In this document: positions 59,296-64,000 of the stretch, one piece after another
How the letters are laid out: every line of letters begins with the position of its first letter
Position numbering within the stretch: position 1 is the first letter of the stretch
From: Flavihumibacter fluvii
Lineage (GTDB): Bacteria > Bacteroidota > Bacteroidia > Chitinophagales > Chitinophagaceae
NCBI RefSeq assembly: GCF_018595675.2
Contig: NZ_CP092333.1
Span: 458,001-522,000 of the forward strand
Length of the DNA: 64,000 bases
Direction: 5' to 3'
Position numbers and translations under genes: made by a program
The notes under the pieces: model-generated
The model's input: the letters and a program-made list of their open reading frames with translations, nothing else
Database searches by the model: none
Told to the model about the DNA's origin: nothing

Positions 59296-60501
59296 TTAGT
59301 AATGCTGGTCCTGGTAATTTACTTGAGGGGCTTTTGAATGGCGGTTCATTAGAAAATCATTTTTCCAGGCTACAATAGCTGCAGCAATGGCCAGGAAAAA
59401 AATGATTGAAAGTCCAGCTCCGACACTGTATTGTTCTGCTACCAGGCCGATCATGGAAGGGCCTGCAAGGAATCCTATAAGTCCACCGCTGGCGACGGCT
59501 GAAATACCGTTGACCGGACTAACACCAGGTACTTTTGCAGCTGCGCTGAAAAGAATAGGTACCACACAGCTGAATCCTATCCCGATTAATGTGAACCCTG
59601 CAATAGCGGTAGGTATTGTGGCAAATCCTATGGCGAGTAAAAATCCTGTTGCAGCAACCAGGCTACCGGTGATGGCCATGCGCTTACTTCCAACCCGTGG
59701 TATCCATGAATCACCATTCAGCCTGCCGAAGGCCATGGCGATGGAGAAACCTGCGAAACCCAATCCGGCTGCCGCTTTGGAGCTGCCAAGGGATTCTTTA
59801 AGGTAGATCGCACTCCAGTCTGCTACACATCCTTCTCCCATAAAAGTGACAAAACAAATAAAAGCGAGTCCGACTACGCTTCCCGATGGCAGCCTGAATG
59901 CTGAATCGGACTCGATAAAATTGGTGTATGATAAGTAATCATTTTTCAAAGTCAGGAGGATAAAAACGAGGATACCGGCAACCAGAATAATTTGCCAAAG
60001 CGGAATCATTTGAAAGGAATAGAAAATGGCGGCCAGTCCGGCACTGACAAATCCACCTGCGCTATACATGCCATGGCTTGTACTCATCAAATGGCGGTTC
60101 TCTCTTTTTTCCAGCAGGTCAATAACAGCATTTGTAGATACCCCATTTAAAAAGCCGATGAGCCCGGTCAGGAATAGGCTGATCCAAAGCATAACCGGGT
60201 TAATAGCCGCAACCTGCAAAATGAAGACAAAACAATAAAGGATATTTCCGGCCAGCAGCCATTTACCCACGGAGATCTTCTTGAACAGGTAGGAAGAAAC
60301 AATAACCCCAGTCAAAGCGCCAACCGGTGCGAGTAAAAGGGTGAGTCCGAGTGTAGCATCAGAGAAACCGAGCCTGGTTTTTATTTGCGGGATCGCTGCT
60401 GCCCAGATTCCCAGCAGTAAGCTCCCCAGTGCAAATAAAAATCCGATGCTCCTGCTGGATCGATGACTGAAATAACGGATGGTGTTGTTGAACATTATCA
60501 T
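59296..60501 (-). CDS. MFS transporter
   Basis: A 401-aa, twelve-helix major facilitator protein. The N-terminal half has LGSLLLGIWAAAIPQIKTRL, typical of the fucose/YbjJ-like branch, and LGFSDATLGLTLLLAPVGAL; the second half has YLKESLGSSKAAAGLGFAGF. The start ATG at 60501 overlaps the GNAT stop (ATGA), so it is the last intact gene of the minus-strand operon; an ATG at 60495 is an alternative. Two decayed genes lie directly downstream. Substrate unknown. Confidence 0.9.
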   Translation of the reverse strand: MIMFNNTIRYFSHRSSRSIGFLFALGSLLLGIWAAAIPQIKTRLGFSDATLGLTLLLAPVGALTGVIVSSYLFKKISVGKWLLAGNILYCFVFILQVAAINPVMLWISLFLTGLIGFLNGVSTNAVIDLLEKRENRHLMSTSHGMYSAGGFVSAGLAAIFYSFQMIPLWQIILVAGILVFILLTLKNDYLSYTNFIESDSAFRLPSGSVVGLAFICFVTFMGEGCVADWSAIYLKESLGSSKAAAGLGFAGFSIAMAFGRLNGDSWIPRVGSKRMAITGSLVAATGFLLAIGFATIPTAIAGFTLIGIGFSCVVPILFSAAAKVPGVSPVNGISAVASGGLIGFLAGPSMIGLVAEQYSVGAGLSIIFFLAIAAAIVAWKNDFLMNRHSKAPQVNYQDQHY

Positions 60502-60992
60502 TGGGATTTATCCTGCAGTACGCGCGATAATACCAATTGGTGCCGGCATAAAATGCCATCTTCAATAATGGGTTCAGGAAAGTGATCGGTAAAATAGTTC
60601 CAACGGACATCCGTTAATTCAAAGCCAAATTGCTGGTAAACTTTAAACTGCCGGATGCTGGAATTACCTGTACAAACCTGCACCAAAGAATATCCCAGCC
60701 TTGTTGCGCGGTCAAAGGCATCCTGTAATAATCTCCTGGCAAAACCTTTTCCGCGGTGGGCTGGAGCTATGGCGATATTGCGGATCTCAGCCTTTTCTTT
60801 GGTTTCAGGGCTCATAGCCATTACGCCAATCACTTTTTGGTTGTGTATAGCGATGACTACAATACAATATTCTATATAGGTCCTGATTTGCTCCTCGTTG
60901 GGATCGGCCATCAGCAATAATTCCATGGGCAGTGGTTGGCCTTCAGGAAGCTGTTGTATAATGATGTCATCAGCCTGAATGGATTTGCTCAT
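60498..60992 (-). CDS. GNAT-family N-acetyltransferase
   Basis: A 164-aa acetyl-CoA-dependent acetyltransferase. The acetyl-CoA pyrophosphate-binding loop is IAPAHRGKGFARRLLQDAF (R-x-x-G-x-G/A), preceded by the strand GVMAMSPETKEKAEIRNIAI, and VYQQFGFELTDVRWNYF is the usual late motif. It starts 31 bases after rnhA and overlaps the MFS gene by four bases. The acetyl acceptor is not known. Confidence 0.92.
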   Translation of the reverse strand: MSKSIQADDIIIQQLPEGQPLPMELLLMADPNEEQIRTYIEYCIVVIAIHNQKVIGVMAMSPETKEKAEIRNIAIAPAHRGKGFARRLLQDAFDRATRLGYSLVQVCTGNSSIRQFKVYQQFGFELTDVRWNYFTDHFPEPIIEDGILCRHQLVLSRVLQDKSQ

Positions 60993-61023
60993 ATTTCAAA
61001 TATCCAACATTTTTAGATGCGAA

Positions 61024-61497
61024 CTATCCGTCAATTCCGGATTCGTATCCTTCATCAATCAGCAGGTGGGAGCTATCGGCTGCCGTTGTAGCCAGCAGGT
61101 CACATCGATTATTGTAAGGATTGTCAGCATGGCCTTTTACCCAGTGGAACCTGATCTGGTGCTGCAGGGATAGCCGGTAAAACCGGGTCCAGAGGTCTTT
61201 GTTTTTTTTGCCACCTTTGAAATCGGTAGCGATCCAGTTGCGAAGCCAGCCTTGTTCAACGGCTTTTACCACATATTGGCTGTCACTGTATACCATAATA
61301 TTTACCCTGCTTTTGGTAAGTGCTTCAAGTCCGGCGATAACAGCCATCAGCTCCATCCGGTTATTAGTGGTTCTGCGATAGCCTTGTGACAGTTCTTTTT
61401 CTTTCGAACCCCATTTTAAAATTGTTCCATAGCCGCCCGGACCGGGATTTCCCCTGCTCGAACCATCTGTATAGATCACCAGCCCTTGTTGTTGCAT
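61024..61497 (-). CDS. rnhA: Ribonuclease HI
   Basis: Cleaves RNA in RNA-DNA hybrids. The 157-aa protein has all catalytic acids: Asp in VIYTDGSSRGNPGPGGYG, Glu in TNNRMELMAVIAGLEAL, Asp in MVYSDSQYVVKAVEQGW and Asp in NNRCDLLATTAA, with the HWVKGHADNPYN loop carrying the active-site His. The start ATG at 61497 overlaps the PhzF stop (TGATG). Confidence 0.97.
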   Translation of the reverse strand: MQQQGLVIYTDGSSRGNPGPGGYGTILKWGSKEKELSQGYRRTTNNRMELMAVIAGLEALTKSRVNIMVYSDSQYVVKAVEQGWLRNWIATDFKGGKKNKDLWTRFYRLSLQHQIRFHWVKGHADNPYNNRCDLLATTAADSSHLLIDEGYESGIDG

Positions 61498-62279
61498 CAG
61501 CAGTTTATTTTTCCTTCGAGGTAGGTAACGGCTGTTCCCGTCATCAAAACCCGATTGCCTTGTAATGTACAGCGCAAATATCCTTTTCGTTTAGATAATT
61601 GCAATGCATCAAGTGAAGATTTATTCAATTGGTCGGCCCAGAACGGTACCATGATAGTATGGGCAGAACCTGTCACCGGATCTTCATTAATTCCACTCTG
61701 TGGATAGAAGCACCTGGATACAAAATCGGCATGGTCCCCCTTTGCTGTACAAATCACTCCCCTTGCTGGAATGGTGGCAAGCAAACTGAAATCAGGCTCA
61801 AGGGCTTCCACTGCCTGTTGGTTTTCTAGCAATACCATATAGTCGAAGCTGGTGGTAAAAACAAGTCCGCCCTTTATACCCAGTGCAGTAAATAATAGTT
61901 CTGGCGCTTTAGTTGCCTGGGGTGGATTCGCTGGAAAATCAAGTGTTAGATCTTGGCCATGACGTGTAACCAGTAATTCACCACTCAGACTTTGGTATTG
62001 TATTGTATCACTGTGGTGGGCTTTGTGGCAAAATAATACGTGCGACGCAGCGAGCGTAGCGTGGCCACAAAGTTTAACCTCAATAGTTGGGGTAAACCAT
62101 CGGATGCGGTAATGATCGTTTTCTTTCACCAGGAAAGTGGTTTCACTCTGGTTATTTTCCATAGCGATCTGTTGCATTAGACGGTCAGGCAGCCATTGGT
62201 CAAGGATCAATACAGCAGCCGGGTTGCCACCGAATTGTTTTTCGGTGAAGGCGTCGATGATATAGATGGGGACTTGCAT
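61497..62279 (-). CDS. PhzF-family isomerase
   Basis: A 260-aa protein of the PhzF/diaminopimelate-epimerase fold. IIDAFTEKQFGGNPAAVLIL carries the conserved family N-terminus with the GNPAAV signature, and later ENNQSETTFLV, VKLCGHATLAASHVLF and EDPVTGSAHTIMVPFW match the usual blocks; the Glu in NQSET is the catalytic acid. It overlaps rnhA by one base and follows the carboxylase beta gene by 25 bases. No phenazine genes are nearby, so this is a general family member. Confidence 0.93.
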   Translation of the reverse strand: MQVPIYIIDAFTEKQFGGNPAAVLILDQWLPDRLMQQIAMENNQSETTFLVKENDHYRIRWFTPTIEVKLCGHATLAASHVLFCHKAHHSDTIQYQSLSGELLVTRHGQDLTLDFPANPPQATKAPELLFTALGIKGGLVFTTSFDYMVLLENQQAVEALEPDFSLLATIPARGVICTAKGDHADFVSRCFYPQSGINEDPVTGSAHTIMVPFWADQLNKSSLDALQLSKRKGYLRCTLQGNRVLMTGTAVTYLEGKINC

Positions 62280-62304
62280 GAAGTGAGTGGTAAACGTTAA
62301 CCGG

Positions 62305-63933
62305 TCAGACCTGGAAAACGCCGGTATTCATTTTCCGGCAGATGGGGAAGTGGTTGGCAGCGTTAATACCTTCCGAGATTACCCTTCGGGTATCAGCAGG
62401 ATCAATGATTTCGTCTATCCATAGCCGGGATGCTGCATAATAAGGAGATGTCTGCCTTTCATAACGACCCCTGATATCATCCAGTAGTTTCTTTTCATCA
62501 TCAGGTGCCACTTCAAGACCACGTGCCTTCATGCCCGCAACCTGGATCTGTAATAATGTTTTGGCAGCCTGGTCACCACCCATTACGGCTATTTTAGCGG
62601 TTGGCCAGGCATATATAAAGCGCGGGTCATAAGCTTTGCCGCACATCGCATAATTGCCGGCACCAAAAGAATTGCCTATGATGATGGTGATTTTCGGTAC
62701 AACTGAATTAGCTACAGCATTCACCATTTTTGCACCGTCTTTAATGATTCCTGAATGTTCACTTCGGCTTCCTACCATGAAACCGGTCACATCCTGCAGG
62801 AAAATTAGTGGAATTTTTTTCTGGTTGCAATTCAGGATGAACCGGGCAGATTTATCGGCACTGTCGTTGTAGATCACGCCACCCATCTGCATTTCACCTT
62901 TTTTATTTTTTACGATCAGCCGTTGGTTAGCTACAATACCAACTGCCCAACCATCTATTCTCGCATAGCCACACAAAACACTTTTGCCATAATCTGCTTT
63001 GAACTCATCAAACTCAGAAGCATCAGTAATACAGGCGATGATGTCGCGCATATCATAGGTTTTGCCGCCGCCTTCCGGCAAAATTGAATAAATATCGGTA
63101 GCTGGTCTTTTAGGATTGATGGCATGAATCCGGTCAAACCCGGCCTTCGGTTGGTGACCCAGTTTGCCAATGATTTTCTTTACCTGTTCTAGGCATTCTT
63201 TTTCTGTTGGGAATTTGTAATCAGCAATGCCACTAATAGCCGTATGCGTGGCTGCACCACCCAGGGTTTCTGTATCAATATCTTCACCAATGGCGGCTTT
63301 CACGAGGTATGGCCCTGCCAGGAAAATAGAGCCATTCCCTTCCACCATTAGGGTTTCATCACTCATGATGGGAAGGTAGGCGCCACCAGCTACGCAGGCA
63401 CCCATAACGGCCGCGATCTGCGTAATACCCATGCCACTCATAATTGCATTATTGCGGAAGATGCGGCCAAAATGTTCTTTATCCGGAAATATTTCATCTT
63501 GCATAGGGAGGAAAACGCCGGCACTGTCTACCAGGTAAATAATAGGCAGGAAATTCTCCATCGCAATTTCCTGGAGGCGCAGGTTTTTTTTGCCGGTGAT
63601 CGGGAACCAGGCCCCTGCTTTCACGGTTTGGTCATTGGCTACTATAACACATTGACGGCCGCTTACATAACCAATACCAGCCACTGTACCACCTGCCGGG
63701 CAGCCACCATATTCGGCATACATTTCGTAACCGGCAAATGACCCGATCTCTATAAATTGCTCCATGTCATCTACCAGGTAACTGATTCTTTCACGTGCAG
63801 TTAATTTATTTTTCTCATGTTGTTTTTCAATGGCCTTCTTACCGCCACCCAGGCTGATTTGTGCTAATCGTGCACGTAATTCACCGAGGGCCAGTTTCAG
63901 GGCATCTTCATTACGGTTTTGTTCAATATGCAT
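62305..63933 (-). CDS. Acyl-CoA carboxylase carboxyltransferase (beta) subunit, methylcrotonyl/propionyl type
   Basis: Carboxyltransferase subunit of a biotin-dependent acyl-CoA carboxylase, 542 aa. The ATG at 63933 (MHIEQNRNEDALKLALGELR) is preferred over the open frame to 63972. Features are the KLTARERISYLVD motif, the two oxyanion-hole glycine regions GITQIAAVMGACVAGGAYLP and IIGNSFGAGNYAMCGKAYDP, and FLQDVTGFMVGSRSE. It resembles methylcrotonyl-CoA carboxylase beta more than propionyl-CoA carboxylase, but the acceptor cannot be settled. The biotin subunit is not adjacent in this window. It is the first gene of the operon with phzF, rnhA, GNAT and MFS. Confidence 0.9.
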   Translation of the reverse strand: MHIEQNRNEDALKLALGELRARLAQISLGGGKKAIEKQHEKNKLTARERISYLVDDMEQFIEIGSFAGYEMYAEYGGCPAGGTVAGIGYVSGRQCVIVANDQTVKAGAWFPITGKKNLRLQEIAMENFLPIIYLVDSAGVFLPMQDEIFPDKEHFGRIFRNNAIMSGMGITQIAAVMGACVAGGAYLPIMSDETLMVEGNGSIFLAGPYLVKAAIGEDIDTETLGGAATHTAISGIADYKFPTEKECLEQVKKIIGKLGHQPKAGFDRIHAINPKRPATDIYSILPEGGGKTYDMRDIIACITDASEFDEFKADYGKSVLCGYARIDGWAVGIVANQRLIVKNKKGEMQMGGVIYNDSADKSARFILNCNQKKIPLIFLQDVTGFMVGSRSEHSGIIKDGAKMVNAVANSVVPKITIIIGNSFGAGNYAMCGKAYDPRFIYAWPTAKIAVMGGDQAAKTLLQIQVAGMKARGLEVAPDDEKKLLDDIRGRYERQTSPYYAASRLWIDEIIDPADTRRVISEGINAANHFPICRKMNTGVFQV

Positions 63934-64000
63934 AGCTGGAGACTCTTGGCATGCAAAGTACGGAGAAGCCACGCGAAAAACAAACGACTGTTAGTGTGGA

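Overview
The window looks like ordinary chromosome from a Bacteroidota bacterium, most likely of the Chitinophagaceae type. The grounds are a type IX secretion (T9SS) sorting domain, pieces of SusC-like receptors reused in several proteins, Bacteroidota-specific families (DUF2911, DUF4382, large PIG-L proteins), promoter boxes of the TAnnTTTG type, and a near absence of Shine-Dalgarno sequences. Genus and species cannot be read from the sequence. I see no tRNA, rRNA, CRISPR array, prophage, defence island or intact insertion sequence.

Layout. 1-7.5 kb: a cut amino-acid permease, a dicarboxylate/amino-acid symporter, a DedA protein with an extra domain, an MFS carrier, a GT9 glycosyltransferase, a secreted protein with nine octapeptide repeats, malate dehydrogenase and a TlpA-like protein. 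7.5-12.4 kb: a BlaI/M56 regulatory pair with two palindromic operators, then efp-accB-accC. 12.4-18.8 kb: small-molecule and lipid enzymes (HAD phosphatase, PlsC, thioesterase, dipeptide epimerase, proline dehydrogenase, DinB, VOC, free-Met sulfoxide reductase). 18.9-26.5 kb: thyA-folA-methyltransferase, three-subunit pntAA-pntAB-pntB, an RsmF-like rRNA methyltransferase and a LysM/RlpA-like wall protein. 26.8-33.6 kb (minus): a DUF4382 lipoprotein, then a compact lipoprotein-membrane protein-kinase-regulator-Nramp operon, a 45-aa membrane protein and a D-aminoacylase. 33.9-41.8 kb: a large T9SS protein with two polysaccharide-lyase-like domains, aconitase, PspC, DinB and gamma-glutamyltransferase. 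42.2-49.8 kb (plus): M14 peptidase, PIG-L deacetylase, two mini membrane proteins, a sodium:solute symporter and a lipoprotein. 49.8-54.5 kb: DUF2911, a sigma/anti-sigma-TonB pair, and a divergent VWA protein. 54.6-58.3 kb: xerD, a YkgJ-type protein, yraN, manA, DUF6580. 58.3-59.3 kb: two decayed genes (cyanophycinase-like and maleylpyruvate-isomerase/DinB-like). 59.3-63.9 kb (minus): MFS, GNAT, rnhA, PhzF and a biotin-dependent carboxylase beta subunit in one tight operon.

Most genes are core metabolism or housekeeping. The points most worth following are the lipoprotein/membrane protein/kinase/regulator/Nramp operon, the M14-PIG-L-mini protein-symporter cluster, the reuse of TonB-receptor modules in signalling proteins, the octapeptide-repeat protein, and three gene remnants (one transposase-like, two metabolic) in gaps that at first look empty. 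Where the longest open frame starts upstream of the likely initiation codon I give the start I prefer and say why.
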